Positions 18,982-29,088 of a stretch of DNA of 64,000 bases are shown piece after piece. Position 1 is the stretch's first letter, and the number at the start of each line of letters is the position of its first letter. The notes beneath the pieces were generated by a model that was not told the origin of the DNA, ran no database searches, and was given only the letters and a program-made list of their open reading frames with translations. Position numbers and translations under genes: made by a program. This DNA is from Brasilonema angustatum HA4187-MV1 (GTDB lineage Bacteria; Cyanobacteriota; Cyanobacteriia; Cyanobacteriales; Nostocaceae): assembly GCA_019359695.1 (NCBI GenBank), contig JAHHGV010000036.1, forward strand, positions 1 through 64,000. Reading direction: 5' to 3'.

Positions 18982-21552
18982 CTAATGACTCATCTCCTGT
19001 GGATAAGAAATTGTCGGAATTTGAGAAAGAGTTTCTAACCACGGTGGAATAGGAGTCGAGGTTTCCTCTTGTGCAGATGCTATGTGTCTGAGTAAAGGTT
19101 CATTTTTCGACTTTAAAAGTTCTTGCAGATTATCTACAATTTCTTTCAAAGCTCTCGAAAAAGAAGATTTCACCTGCTTAGTTAACTGACTCACATACTG
19201 CACAAGATGCAACCCTGCACTAGCAGTTATTTCATCTCGCAGTCGCAAAACGGCAATTTGGTGATTGAATGGTCTAGGGGGAACACGAAACTGTTTATCC
19301 GGACTCCAATCAAAGATTTGACCATTCTGATGCTTGTCGTCCTTGCGTGCTAAAGGGAATAAAATGTCAGCATTGATAGGAGTAGCACTACTAGCCAGTC
19401 CACTGTGTTGAATGATCAGATTTTGCCATTTCTTAGCAGGATCAACAGCACGCAAGAGATTTCTGAAAAAGCGGACTTGACTTTTCCCAAATTTTTGTTC
19501 AATTTGTTTTTCTTTTTCTGGTAGCAAAATTGAACTGAGTTTTTCGCGTTCTAGTTGTACATCAGTAGATAATTTATTGAATAAGTCCGTTACAGCTTCT
19601 GTCGTTTGCTCATGGGCAAAACCTTGCATCTCTTTAATAGTGTTGACAAATGCCGCATAAAAATCATCGCTTTTTGTCGGAATCGAATCATCAACTTCAT
19701 CCTCTCCAAAAATGCTTTCACTTTTGCTTAGAGATATTGTTCCATTTTGGGTTCTATCAAAAAGCAAAGTCCATTCGCTCCAATCAAAGAAGATTTTATT
19801 CGTTAATTCATTTTTAACAACTTCGCTCACCGCTATAGTATGACGGTTTTTTAGAATAGGCTGCTTCTCTAAATCTTCTTGAAATCGTCTGTAGGTTGTG
19901 ACAACATTTTCAATTGCTTCCCGCAGGGTGAAAAAAGTAGAACTTTCCTCAACTGGTATGTAAGCGGGGATTTCTTCAAGCAAATTGTTGAGATTATTCT
20001 GCTCTTTGCGCAAAGCCTCAGCAGCTCTTTGAGTGTCTTCTACAAGCTGCTTCATACCATGAAGGGCAACATGTTCTTTCAGTAATGAACGTAATCTTCC
20101 AATACCACCATCTTCAGCATAGTCACTCAATTGTTTGTGTAATATACTAGAAGAAGGTAGCATTTCACTTAATTTCTGCCATTTCTGCCGCAGTTCAGTT
20201 TCCTCTGGTTTGTTGGGTTTGTCCAGTTCACTTAAGAATTCTTTTGAGCAAACTTGTACAAGAGAAGAAAGTTCTGCGAGTTTCGTTAATCCATAAAGTT
20301 GCGACAACAAAACAATATTCTTTTTTTCTGTCGTCAAATTGTTTGCGCTGGCGATCGCCAATTTCAGAATACCGAGTTCATCAAGAACAGCTTCTTCTGA
20401 AAGCAGCATCTCATATAAAAGATCATCAATAATCCGTTCATCACTACTTGTAAGGGGTAGTTGATTAAAGCGCCCTACACCTACAATAATACGGTCTCTC
20501 AGGTCTTGTCCCTTATCCCGTTCTAGCATACTGCGGATTTTCGCTGCGGTTGCACCACCAGGATATCTACCGTTGAGCAGCAACAGAATAGTTTGTACAT
20601 CTGTGAGTTCTCGTAAAGATAAAAAAGCATCCCGCACACCAGAGTCAGCAGATCCCAAGCCTGGAAAATCTAAAAGAATAAATTCATTAGTCCCTTGTAA
20701 AGAAGACAAATCCCAAATTTCTTTTGATATTTCAACTGTGACATCTACACGACGAATCAGCGAGAAGCTATTTTGCAAATCTTGAGCTGACGGCTGTGCT
20801 AAATTCTCCCAGCGTTTGGGAGTAGAGGGCAAATGGTCAAAGCTAAGTTCTAAAATATTTATCGGCGCTTGTGCAAGCCTTAGTCCTTTGTGAGCAGTCG
20901 TGTTGTCAATTTGGTAACTTTTACCACAGATATCTTCTTTATAAGCGCTGTAGGTACGGACAAAAGCAACCAGTTCCTTAAGCAGAGAGCGTAGTTCCAA
21001 ACTTTGCAGCTTCCACGCTTGCTCGCACCATCTCAAAATACCATTAATGTCAACTTCTCGCGTGGGGTGTAAACTTTTTAAAGCATCAAGCTGTGCTGAA
21101 GGAAATTCTGTAGCTTTTGCTCGTTGCTGCGCTTCCTCTAACATAAAGCGCAGACACTCTTTTACTCCTTCATTAGAAAGATATTCAACTGTAAACTTGC
21201 CAAGTTTCGTTGTTTGAAAGTCGCTTTGTTGAACAAGGTGGATAGCAGTCACATTTCCTGTCGTGGGGGTTTCACTGACTGGTAAAGCATCTGCGTAGCC
21301 AATCAAACTGCCTAAAAGTAAAGTTTTTCCACTACTGAATTCCCCCATGATACCGATTTTGACTGGCGAGGATGCAAGTTGCACCGTTCTTTGAGCAGAC
21401 TGCTGAAGGCGCTGGATACTTTCATGAAGACTGCTAGGAACCCAACTTTCTTGAGGAGGTGGGTTTTGTGAAACCAACTCAAGGTTCTGGATTACAGATT
21501 CCCCATACTCTTTATAGCGGCGCAATTTCTCTACTGCTATATCGCTGTTCAT
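18982..21552 (-). CDS. dynamin-like GTPase, SrfC-like
   Basis: A large GTPase of 856 residues. The G1 loop GEFSSGKT lies near residue 70, and G3 DFPGLGS near 296. A GVGRFNQ segment stands where TKxD would be expected. Long helical regions follow (about 450-700), as in dynamin-family stalks. ATG 21552 has AGGA eight bases upstream and is better than the in-frame TTG at 21576. First gene of the operon with the Hsp70-like ATPase. Bacterial dynamins remodel membranes, and some protect against phage; which applies here is unknown. Pairing with an Hsp70-like partner recalls SrfB/SrfC. Confidence 0.82.
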   Translation of the reverse strand: MNSDIAVEKLRRYKEYGESVIQNLELVSQNPPPQESWVPSSLHESIQRLQQSAQRTVQLASSPVKIGIMGEFSSGKTLLLGSLIGYADALPVSETPTTGNVTAIHLVQQSDFQTTKLGKFTVEYLSNEGVKECLRFMLEEAQQRAKATEFPSAQLDALKSLHPTREVDINGILRWCEQAWKLQSLELRSLLKELVAFVRTYSAYKEDICGKSYQIDNTTAHKGLRLAQAPINILELSFDHLPSTPKRWENLAQPSAQDLQNSFSLIRRVDVTVEISKEIWDLSSLQGTNEFILLDFPGLGSADSGVRDAFLSLRELTDVQTILLLLNGRYPGGATAAKIRSMLERDKGQDLRDRIIVGVGRFNQLPLTSSDERIIDDLLYEMLLSEEAVLDELGILKLAIASANNLTTEKKNIVLLSQLYGLTKLAELSSLVQVCSKEFLSELDKPNKPEETELRQKWQKLSEMLPSSSILHKQLSDYAEDGGIGRLRSLLKEHVALHGMKQLVEDTQRAAEALRKEQNNLNNLLEEIPAYIPVEESSTFFTLREAIENVVTTYRRFQEDLEKQPILKNRHTIAVSEVVKNELTNKIFFDWSEWTLLFDRTQNGTISLSKSESIFGEDEVDDSIPTKSDDFYAAFVNTIKEMQGFAHEQTTEAVTDLFNKLSTDVQLEREKLSSILLPEKEKQIEQKFGKSQVRFFRNLLRAVDPAKKWQNLIIQHSGLASSATPINADILFPLARKDDKHQNGQIFDWSPDKQFRVPPRPFNHQIAVLRLRDEITASAGLHLVQYVSQLTKQVKSSFSRALKEIVDNLQELLKSKNEPLLRHIASAQEETSTPIPPWLETLSQIPTISYPQEMSH

Positions 21553-22645
21553 ATAATTTCCTGATTCAGAACTCAAATAATTTTTCTGTACTTCGGGAAC
21601 ATTAGCTCTAGCTGAATATCCGTAAATACTAGATTTACAGCATCAACCACAGCTGTATCTTATTTTTTACATCAAAATTTCCAGTTTACCAATCTCAGCA
21701 ATTTATTTCTTTATAATGACAGTACTAAAAAGTGATGATTATAATTTATCTTAAATGCGTAGAGTGGCGTTAACGAAGTGTCATGCACCAACGATTACAG
21801 CTAATTTGCAAAAATTAATTATGTAGTCAAACAAGATTCTTTGCTAAAATTTAAACAGAAGTAATATTTTTACACTTTCTCTTAAAAAAACAACAAGAAA
21901 CGACTGAAAAAGTTTTGTCATATTGTACTATTTTTTAGACTGGCAATTCATATTGTGTATCATAAAGAACATAATATTGAGACATTGATTTGCTTTTTAT
22001 CAGATTTTGAATACAACTATAGCAGTCGCCAAAGCCGTTAGGACAAGTCGGCTGTAGACGCCTTCAACAGCTTACATTGTGAATTGATTGTTGTCCTGAG
22101 CTTTCTGTCCGTTGCTATACTTGCTAGTATAACCACAGATATTTTATTCGCCAATTCTTCTAAAAAATTTACTTAAAAACATAGATAAATCCATTGAGGA
22201 GTTATAAAATTCTCTGATTGATCTTTCCTTTTCTATATCACGAACACTTTTTCAGAGCGGGAGAACCCTTGTACGAAAGTGTCCTCATCCCTCGCTCCTG
22301 TCAAGGATTAGTTTAGCTAATAAGACTACCTAGGAGTAGACAAGGTAGCGCTAACACACCCCACAAAAAAATCTCAGCTTGATCTTTGCTGCAACTGAGA
22401 TTTTTTGTTGTGTGAAAAGTGTTCCGAAAAATATTTGTAAAAATTTGATTTTATCGTTGCAGGTACATCTGGTCTCAATACGGTTCGGTTAGCTTGTTTA
22501 TCTCAACGGAGATCTCCCCAACCCACCCGCTTGTGCTTTGCTTGTTATTTGTACCCCCTGAACGGCCACCAGAAATTTTCCCTATTCCGTATAATGAATA
22601 GTTAAACGGACATGACCATTTATATCATGTCTGCTTGATTAGTTA
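21553..22645. other. AT-rich intergenic region, no gene seen
   Basis: About 1.1 kb of AT-rich DNA upstream of the dynamin-like gene. It should contain that operon's promoter, but none stands out. A GC-rich repeat lies at about 22020-22060 and a bidirectional terminator at 22362-22412. Confidence 0.6.
22362..22412 (-). terminator. bidirectional hairpin terminator
   Basis: The stem pairs 22362-22377 with 22395-22412 with A and T runs at both ends. It is placed to end transcription of the DUF3134-like gene on the minus strand. Confidence 0.75.
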
Positions 22646-22885
22646 TTATAGATACAATGCTTCCCCTTCTTCCTCTTTCTCTTGCTCATAAATTGATGGC
22701 TCCATAATGTCGTCCAGTTCTTCTGACAAGTCATCAGCATGGAGTTCATCAGACTCATACGATTTGAATCGACCTGTGCTTTCAATCCACTTGTAAAGAG
22801 ATTCACTTTCTTTTATAAGGAGAATCTGTGCTCGCTGGTTTCGGGGTTCTTCGTGGAGCGAAGGAAAATTGTAGTGCTTAACCAT
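22646..22885 (-). CDS. DUF3134-like small cyanobacterial protein
   Basis: A 79-residue protein with PSLHEEPRNQRAQILLIKES and KWIESTGRF, which match the pattern of the cyanobacterial DUF3134 family (LRQEPRY...WLESTGR). The C-terminal half is very acidic. GAGG about nine bases upstream supports the ATG at 22885. Function unknown. It is followed by a strong terminator and appears monocistronic. Confidence 0.7.
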   Translation of the reverse strand: MVKHYNFPSLHEEPRNQRAQILLIKESESLYKWIESTGRFKSYESDELHADDLSEELDDIMEPSIYEQEKEEEGEALYL

Positions 22886-23111
22886 CTTTGTTTACCTCAT
22901 GCACATATACGTGCGATAATCAATTTCTTGTGTACTACATTTAGATGCGTTTGCCCTGGGGTATAACCCTCTTCAACCGTCTCAACAACGCCTCACTCTG
23001 GCATCATTTTCAGTCCCTGGCATTCTTCAAAGCATATATGCGAGGAGGGCGAAAACCAGAGGATCAGTGCTAGCTAGATATCTTGGACTGAAGCTAAATA
23101 CCTAGCTATTG

Positions 23112-23440
23112 TTACGCCTGGCTAACAGCAAATCCAATCAGCGCTATCACAGCAAGGAACAGGATAGCTCCTATTCCTAAGAATAAATAACGTTGCTGCT
23201 GTTTTGTTGAGGGATACTCTGCCAAGGATCGGGCTCAATTGCGTAGTTATTGATGATTCGGTGATCATCTACGGTGTAGCCAGTTGCAAGAGGCAGATCA
23301 AGCAATTGACTGCCATTATGACGGATATTCGTTTGTACCTCAGCGGGTATGAGTTCACTACCATCACTCTTGTGATGCGCTACTACTTTCTTTTCTAAGG
23401 TGATCGTAGGTGAGCCTATATTTTGTTTTTTTTCTTTCAT
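23112..23440 (-). pseudogene. ssl1498-type light-harvesting-like gene, frameshifted
   Basis: The first frame (23440-23177, 87 codons) contains GYTVDDHRIINNYAIEP, the hallmark of small ssl1498-type light-harvesting-like proteins. It then runs out with a stop. The expected transmembrane helix is present in another frame (down to 23112): QQQRYLFLGIGAILFLAVIA and then an end at SQA. A single frameshift near 23205-23220, in a run of CAACAAAACAGCAGCAAC, separates the two. The protein also has an unusual N-terminal extension of about 50 residues. It may be a real mutation, a sequencing error or slippage. Confidence 0.7.
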
Positions 23441-23625
23441 CTTTAAATTATAACATTTTTTTAATAAAAATTGACTCCAGCAATTTTTATTTGATATTTT
23501 AAAGGGTTATATTTGTATGCAAAACTTTAAATCATCCGCGCAAGTCGTTCTAGGAGAAGCATTTCTAGACTTTTTGCTCCTAGTGGACAATGGTGCTATC
23601 CGGTGAACGCTGGACAAAACTAGAC

Positions 23626-25938
23626 TTATTGCCATTCCCTGTCCTCAAGTTCCTTAGTCGGCAATAATAAGGTTGCTTCAATTTCCTGCCTAATCGCAGC
23701 CGTCACCTCACAATTGCTATTCAGGCAATCGAGCAGTAGCTGATTGGCATCGTAGTAGCGTTGCAGCGCTTGCTGTTGCTGTTGGCTAAACTGCCAGTGG
23801 TGATCAATATTACGATAATTAATGATCGTCGTCTTTAACTGTTCAACCCAGGCTGAAGAGTGTGCCTGCCACCAGACCTGAAATTTTTCTTGGTTTTTAT
23901 TTGGATTCGGCAATTGCTCCCTAAGTTGTTGCAGGGATTTATGGAGTCCAGCATCCAGAACAATGCCTAGAATGTTGCCCAGAGCATCTCCACAGGCATG
24001 AGCATAGGCAAAATCTTGGCTTCGGTCGATCGCACACTCCAGCAGCAGGTTATCTAACACCACATCCAGAAACATCCCCTGGTCGAGGGTGCAGGCTAGG
24101 GCAAAGTGAGAAGCTATGTGAGGAGTCCGGGCAAAGGCAAGGTAAAATGCTCGACCCGTCGCAACCAAAGGTTGCGACGGGGTCGTATGAGCTTTTTGGC
24201 TTGCCCACGTCAAAAACTCTTGTAGGTAAGGGTCTTGGGCGACTAGTGCATCAATGTGTTGCTTCATCAACTGCACCAGCCCGTCTGCACTCCGGAGCAT
24301 GGCAGCTGTCAACAAGAAGATTTCGCGCCAGTGAGGATCAGTGATGTGACTGACCAATCCTCCCAAAGCTTGCTCTAATGCTTCTAGATTATGGCTGGCA
24401 ACTATTTTTCTTGCCGTGAAGTATTCCTGAAACGCTAGATAGGAGAAGGAGAAAATTCCCCGCGCCCGTTCTGTCAGTAGCCCATGTTGCGCCTCTATCG
24501 CCTTCAGCACCGCTTCACTTTCTAGTTGTAGTTCCTCAGGCTCCGTTGGAACATTGCTCAGATTCCCAATATACTCACCAATGTATTGCTCAATGACGCG
24601 TTGCTCAAAGAAGTACTGACCCCGCTCAAACGTTGCCGCCGCAATCTGACTCAATAACCTGAGCTTTTGTGGCAATAAAAACCCTCGGTAAACGTTATCC
24701 CGTTCAACGCCTTTAGCTTCATCCCATTTGCCCAAGAGAAGATCTAGCCCTTGCTTATAAAATTCAGTCCGCTTCGTTGGAAATTTTTCCTGACCATGAA
24801 ACACCCAGCAGGCAAGATGCAGAAACAGAGGTGTGATGACGAGTTGGCGAAATTGCCAGTTTTCGGGTAAGTCCAGCTTCTGAATAAACTGAACGGACTG
24901 TGCCTGCCCAGCCTGAGTGTTCGTCTTGGTAAACACCACAAACCATTTTCGAGCGAAGGCGATAATTTGTTCTTGGGTAAACGGGGCAATCTCAACATCG
25001 GTAAAGCCTCGGAGCGTGAGCTTTTGAGCCGCCGTTCGACAGGTCGCCACAAACCGATTTTTGTGATACTTGTCCGAAAATCTGCGAATTTCTTTTAAGA
25101 CAGCATTGCTCTGTTGATTAAGAACTTCATCTATCCCATCAAGCAACAGCAACACTCTGCCTGCACTAAGTAAGGTTTCAATCACTGACTCTTGTGAAAT
25201 TCCAGACGTGAGAAACTCTTGGCGGATGTAGTTCATGAAGCTGAACTCGCCGCTGACTCTAGACTCTTCAGCAAAATTCTTCAGTGTGATGAAGATAGGA
25301 ACCTGGTTTGCCGCAAATGCGCCTCGCTGACACTGAATGGCGAGATGTTGCAAAAAGGTAGTTTTGCCTACCCCCGGTTTGCCCAGCACCCTGAGCTTCG
25401 GGTACGTTTCGACTGCCCGCATACCCGGTATTTGTTTCTGCTCAACCTCACCTAAGCCAAAGCGGTCAAATTTTTCTGGACCAAGGTTTTGCAGATCAGA
25501 GATTTCTAACCACTGCTGGCTGGCGATTTCCTCCAAAATATTGACATCAATATATATGTCATCGATGCTAACGGGACGGCTGATATCTAACAACTGCAAG
25601 ATACCACACTGGTCTTGAATTTTGTCTTGGCGTTGCGATCGCACCTGTTGCACCAAGGCATCAATACCCAGTACAGGAATCTGGGTGAATTCTCCGGGTT
25701 CAGCGAACTCTGCAGGGGGATTGGCAGCAATCTCCCGCCAATTCAGTTCCAACACAGAACAAATTTCCAGAAAAACATGACGCTCAACCGGACGCCCCGT
25801 GAAAAATCGCCAAATCGGTTGTCGAGTCTTTAAGTTGACTTCCCACGCCAAATTTTCCTGAGTCCACCCCTTGTAGGCAAACGCTCTTTTAGCCTGTTGA
25901 ATCCCAGTGAGTGATGCTTGGAGCGATCGCCTAACCAT
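23626..25938 (-). CDS. NACHT-domain NTPase with N-terminal HTH-like domain
   Basis: A 770-residue STAND-type ATPase. Residues about 10-75 form a helical domain (GWTQENLAWEVNLKTRQPIW) typical of a cyanobacterial NACHT subfamily and resembling a helix-turn-helix. The NACHT core has Walker A GKPGVGKTTF near residue 192 and Walker B LLLLDGIDEV near 270. The C-terminal 300 residues are helical, without WD40 or TPR repeats. Bacterial NACHT proteins include antiphage sensors, but this subfamily is not proven to be one. A perfect hairpin lies inside the coding region at 24152-24185. No partner gene is close. Confidence 0.88.
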   Translation of the reverse strand: MVRRSLQASLTGIQQAKRAFAYKGWTQENLAWEVNLKTRQPIWRFFTGRPVERHVFLEICSVLELNWREIAANPPAEFAEPGEFTQIPVLGIDALVQQVRSQRQDKIQDQCGILQLLDISRPVSIDDIYIDVNILEEIASQQWLEISDLQNLGPEKFDRFGLGEVEQKQIPGMRAVETYPKLRVLGKPGVGKTTFLQHLAIQCQRGAFAANQVPIFITLKNFAEESRVSGEFSFMNYIRQEFLTSGISQESVIETLLSAGRVLLLLDGIDEVLNQQSNAVLKEIRRFSDKYHKNRFVATCRTAAQKLTLRGFTDVEIAPFTQEQIIAFARKWFVVFTKTNTQAGQAQSVQFIQKLDLPENWQFRQLVITPLFLHLACWVFHGQEKFPTKRTEFYKQGLDLLLGKWDEAKGVERDNVYRGFLLPQKLRLLSQIAAATFERGQYFFEQRVIEQYIGEYIGNLSNVPTEPEELQLESEAVLKAIEAQHGLLTERARGIFSFSYLAFQEYFTARKIVASHNLEALEQALGGLVSHITDPHWREIFLLTAAMLRSADGLVQLMKQHIDALVAQDPYLQEFLTWASQKAHTTPSQPLVATGRAFYLAFARTPHIASHFALACTLDQGMFLDVVLDNLLLECAIDRSQDFAYAHACGDALGNILGIVLDAGLHKSLQQLREQLPNPNKNQEKFQVWWQAHSSAWVEQLKTTIINYRNIDHHWQFSQQQQQALQRYYDANQLLLDCLNSNCEVTAAIRQEIEATLLLPTKELEDREWQ

Positions 25939-26470
25939 AGGACAAATACCTTGCTCCTAAAATCAATAACCTAATTTTTTATGAAATCTTATTGATTCTA
26001 TAGCCTTTTCTGTGGTAGTTAATCTCCTTGAAGTTAGAGTGATACGTTATACAAAGTTTCAGAACTTTACTCTAATTTTATCGAAATCAAACCAAGCGAA
26101 AAGTTATTCACACTGAAAATTCTAGGTGAACTTGTGGAATTAATCCCCTAAAGACCCTATGAATGTTGAGTTTTGGACTTCAACGTATTTTGGAACAACT
26201 CTGAATGACAAATGGTACCTTAGTACCATGACTTATTGTAAAGTTTTGTAAAAAAATCAAACAGAATTAACTTATTTTATACATCTCAAACCTTTGATAA
26301 AACCATTACTCAAGCACCCATCTGCCATGCTGTAGAAGTACAGATTAAGAACATCTCCATGAACACCGACATCTTCGCGGCGGTAGTCCCCCGATCTTCG
26401 GGTTCACCCACCGCTGCTGCCCTGTCAAAGGTTTGAGCTTCTTTGTTAGTTAACTAAGACTGATTGGACT
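25939..26470. promoter_or_regulatory. intergenic region with ATGGTAC palindrome
   Basis: No gene. It contains an inverted repeat ATGGTAC-CTTA-GTACCAT (26212-26229), a possible operator upstream of the NACHT gene. CTCAAACCTTTGA (26286-26298) and TCAAAGGTTTGAG (26426-26438) could pair to end the PRC-barrel transcript. Between them lies CCATGCTGTAG (26324-26334), also present in the two leader elements of the OCP region. Confidence 0.45.
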
Positions 26471-28129
26471 TCAGGTTGCGATCGCCCTTTGGGCGGGCAC
26501 TTCGTGCCATCGACCATTACCGTGGTACTCTAGGGCTGCCATTCCGTGTTCTGAAGCACGCAACTCCTTGTCAGAGATTTCTGGCTCCTTGACGTAGACG
26601 GAACTCAGCAAGATATTCAGAACACCGCTTTCTGTTGCCTGACGGACGGCGCGGTGTGTAATCAGTTCACCCACATTGAGAATCACGTTGTCCTCTGGGT
26701 TAAGGATGACACGGGTGACTGGACGACCGAGTGCTTGTTCAATTCGTTGCTTTTTGCTTGCTTGCGCCCTGCGTCCTTGTAGCTCTTGTGCCTTCTCTTG
26801 CAGGGTTTGCCAGAAGGTGTTGAGGTTTTGTTGGGCAACACGGGAGCGATCGCGCAGTTGAACTTTGGTTTCTAACCATGTGTTACTTGCGGTAGAATGG
26901 ATTGCGGTTGCCAGAGTCAGACCCACAGCGTTCAGCAACTCTGCCTCTTTACCGTAAGTCTGGGCACGATCAAGGACGGGTTCGGTCACAATCTGACCAG
27001 ATGCCGCAATAATCAAGCCATCATCAGCACGTACTGTTTGTAGGACTCTGCGCCCTCTTGCCTGCTTGCTCGCCGCGTGTGCTGCCACCTCATCAACCGA
27101 GCGACGTAGGTGATCAGCACTACTGTGAGTCGCGTTCTGAATTCGATTGCTAGTAGATTCCCTTGCTGCTTGAAGATGACGGCTGATATTTGCAGTCAGA
27201 CTACCACCTGTTGCGCGATAGAGTTCATCGAGGATGCCCATACGCTCAGCAGCTTCCGCATCAGCTAGCGTCACTTCCTGTCCCTGGAGTAGCAGTACGC
27301 TACTGTCTGGAGTCAGCACATCCCGCTCGACGCGCTTGCCAATCACGTATACCTTTTGCTCTGTAGAATCAACCAGATTGTTCGTCAGCGAAGCAGCCGC
27401 ATCTCGATTAAGGTATTGCAGCTTGCTGCTGGTGGCATCGGTTGCGGCTTGCAGTTGCTCACCTGCATTCTGGCTTGCTTGCTGTAGCCTACGGTTCACG
27501 TTCTCTACCGAGCTTTCTAGTTGCTCATTAACGGTTTGAGCGGTTGCTTGCAGTCTGCGGTTGGCAGTCTCCGCCGAGTCTTGCAATCTATCTCCAGTTG
27601 CTTGGACGGCTCCCCGGATGCCACCAACCTGTTCTTGCATCATCTGAGCAGTTTCGTGAGGCACAAAGGCGACATCGTCACCAATTTTCAGCGTTTCGGG
27701 AGCGGGAACGAAAGATCGCCCCGAGTAAGCATCGGCAAACACACCTCCGGAGACTTCGTATCCTTCTACCAGTCCGCTATGCTCGTCGAAAAACAAATCG
27801 ACCAGTCCGCCGAGGTCGAGTCCCGTAGTAGTCAGAATTCTTGTTCCTATAAGCACATTGTTGTGGTGCAGAATCTCTTTGATCACCGGGATATGATCTG
27901 CCCTAACAACAGATTGCTTCGAGTGAACGACGATTGCATCTAACCCAATAGCTTGCACCTGTTCCAGGGGAACCACTTTTGCATCCCGAAACAGTCCCTT
28001 TTCTTCAACCAGAAAACCCAAAAGTTGATTGCGTTTTTGATCAAAAATCAAATCTCGAATTCGCTCAATTTTCTTACCCGTGTCATAGGTGACTACCGCT
28101 TTCCCTATAACATCACTACCTTTACGCAT
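26471..28129 (-). CDS. PRC-barrel protein with long amphipathic helical region
   Basis: A 552-residue protein with a PRC-barrel at about residues 1-75 ([22 protein letters not shown]) and a second barrel at about 80-165. From about 180 to 260 there are repeated helical units of the form NRRLQxxxQxxxEQL, like LEA or apolipoprotein-type helices. Further barrel-like strands and helices follow. PRC-barrels bind RNA, photosynthetic proteins or other partners; the cellular role here is unknown. GAGG precedes the ATG at 28129. It shares an operon with the small membrane protein upstream, 21 bases away. A stress or envelope role is only a guess. Confidence 0.85.
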   Translation of the reverse strand: MRKGSDVIGKAVVTYDTGKKIERIRDLIFDQKRNQLLGFLVEEKGLFRDAKVVPLEQVQAIGLDAIVVHSKQSVVRADHIPVIKEILHHNNVLIGTRILTTTGLDLGGLVDLFFDEHSGLVEGYEVSGGVFADAYSGRSFVPAPETLKIGDDVAFVPHETAQMMQEQVGGIRGAVQATGDRLQDSAETANRRLQATAQTVNEQLESSVENVNRRLQQASQNAGEQLQAATDATSSKLQYLNRDAAASLTNNLVDSTEQKVYVIGKRVERDVLTPDSSVLLLQGQEVTLADAEAAERMGILDELYRATGGSLTANISRHLQAARESTSNRIQNATHSSADHLRRSVDEVAAHAASKQARGRRVLQTVRADDGLIIAASGQIVTEPVLDRAQTYGKEAELLNAVGLTLATAIHSTASNTWLETKVQLRDRSRVAQQNLNTFWQTLQEKAQELQGRRAQASKKQRIEQALGRPVTRVILNPEDNVILNVGELITHRAVRQATESGVLNILLSSVYVKEPEISDKELRASEHGMAALEYHGNGRWHEVPAQRAIAT

Positions 28130-28150
28130 TTTATTGATTCCTCGCAGTTC

Positions 28151-28348
28151 TTATTGATTGATTTGTCCAGTGCCCTGTTCGTTGGTTGGCTGACCTTGAA
28201 GCTGAAAGTAGCGTCCCTCTCGACCAAAACCAGGAACGATGTCAATTACGCCAAGGTATTCGAGGAGTACCCCAACAATGGCGACAAGGATGATTAAACT
28301 GGTGATGTTTGCTCCAGTATTAGAACGTTGTCCTACAAGCCTAGGCAT
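28151..28348 (-). CDS. small single-helix membrane protein
   Basis: A 65-residue protein with one hydrophobic segment (SLIILVAIVGVLLEYLG) followed by a Gly/Gln-rich tail. It lies 21 bases upstream of the PRC-barrel gene and is probably translated from the same message. No family recognised. It could anchor the PRC-barrel protein at a membrane, which is inference from co-location. Confidence 0.65.
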   Translation of the reverse strand: MPRLVGQRSNTGANITSLIILVAIVGVLLEYLGVIDIVPGFGREGRYFQLQGQPTNEQGTGQINQ

Positions 28349-29088
28349 TTCTTTTATCTCTTATTTCTTGTTATTTTTTCTCACCAAACTTACTGGATAA
28401 ACCAGGTAAGGTTAGCTAAGTCAATCATGGTATCTGCAAGTCTCTCTGCATATGCCATTACTTCTTTTATTTTTAGAAATTAAATATTTTCACCAAATCA
28501 TATTTATCAAACTAATTTTAGTATTGATTGACATGCATAAAATTGTATCTATCTTTGTATGTATCTTTGAGAATCAATTTTGTTATTTTAAGTGAGCAAA
28601 CCATAAGTACTCTATCAAGCTAAAATTGGGGTGATGGACTGGCAAATTATTATCATGATTTGAATTTTTTTAGTACAACCTATACAACTTATACGCTATT
28701 CAAACGTAAGCATTCAGAATCTAGAATTGCTGAATTCACCAATTCAAGAGATTTAAGAAGTCAAACTGGATGATTGTCAAAAAATATCACTACTATCTAT
28801 TCCTTGTTTAATAACCATTCTGACTCCTTGGCGGAACGTCTGGTGGCTCCGCCAAGGAGTCCTGACGGATGATTCTTACATTCAAACACTTAGCCTGCGT
28901 AAGTAAACGCGAATAATAGCGAATACTATCTATGGGGTAGCAACCACTTATAGTTGCTACCCCATGAATGTCTGGATAGATTTCCAAGAGCGAGCTTTCC
29001 GTTCAATTTCTTTAGCAAAAGTGATACCATTGAAAAGGCTTTACTGGTCTTGTAGCCACTTTACTTATCACCATATTGGAGAGCAATA
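28349..29088. other. intergenic region with two strong hairpins
   Basis: No gene seen in about 740 bases. A 14-bp perfect stem pairs 28822-28835 with 28848-28861. A 13-bp perfect stem pairs 28932-28944 with 28953-28965. Neither has a T run. A block at 28591-28655 resembles 29981-30043, and 28682-28706 is identical to 30679-30703. Confidence 0.7.
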
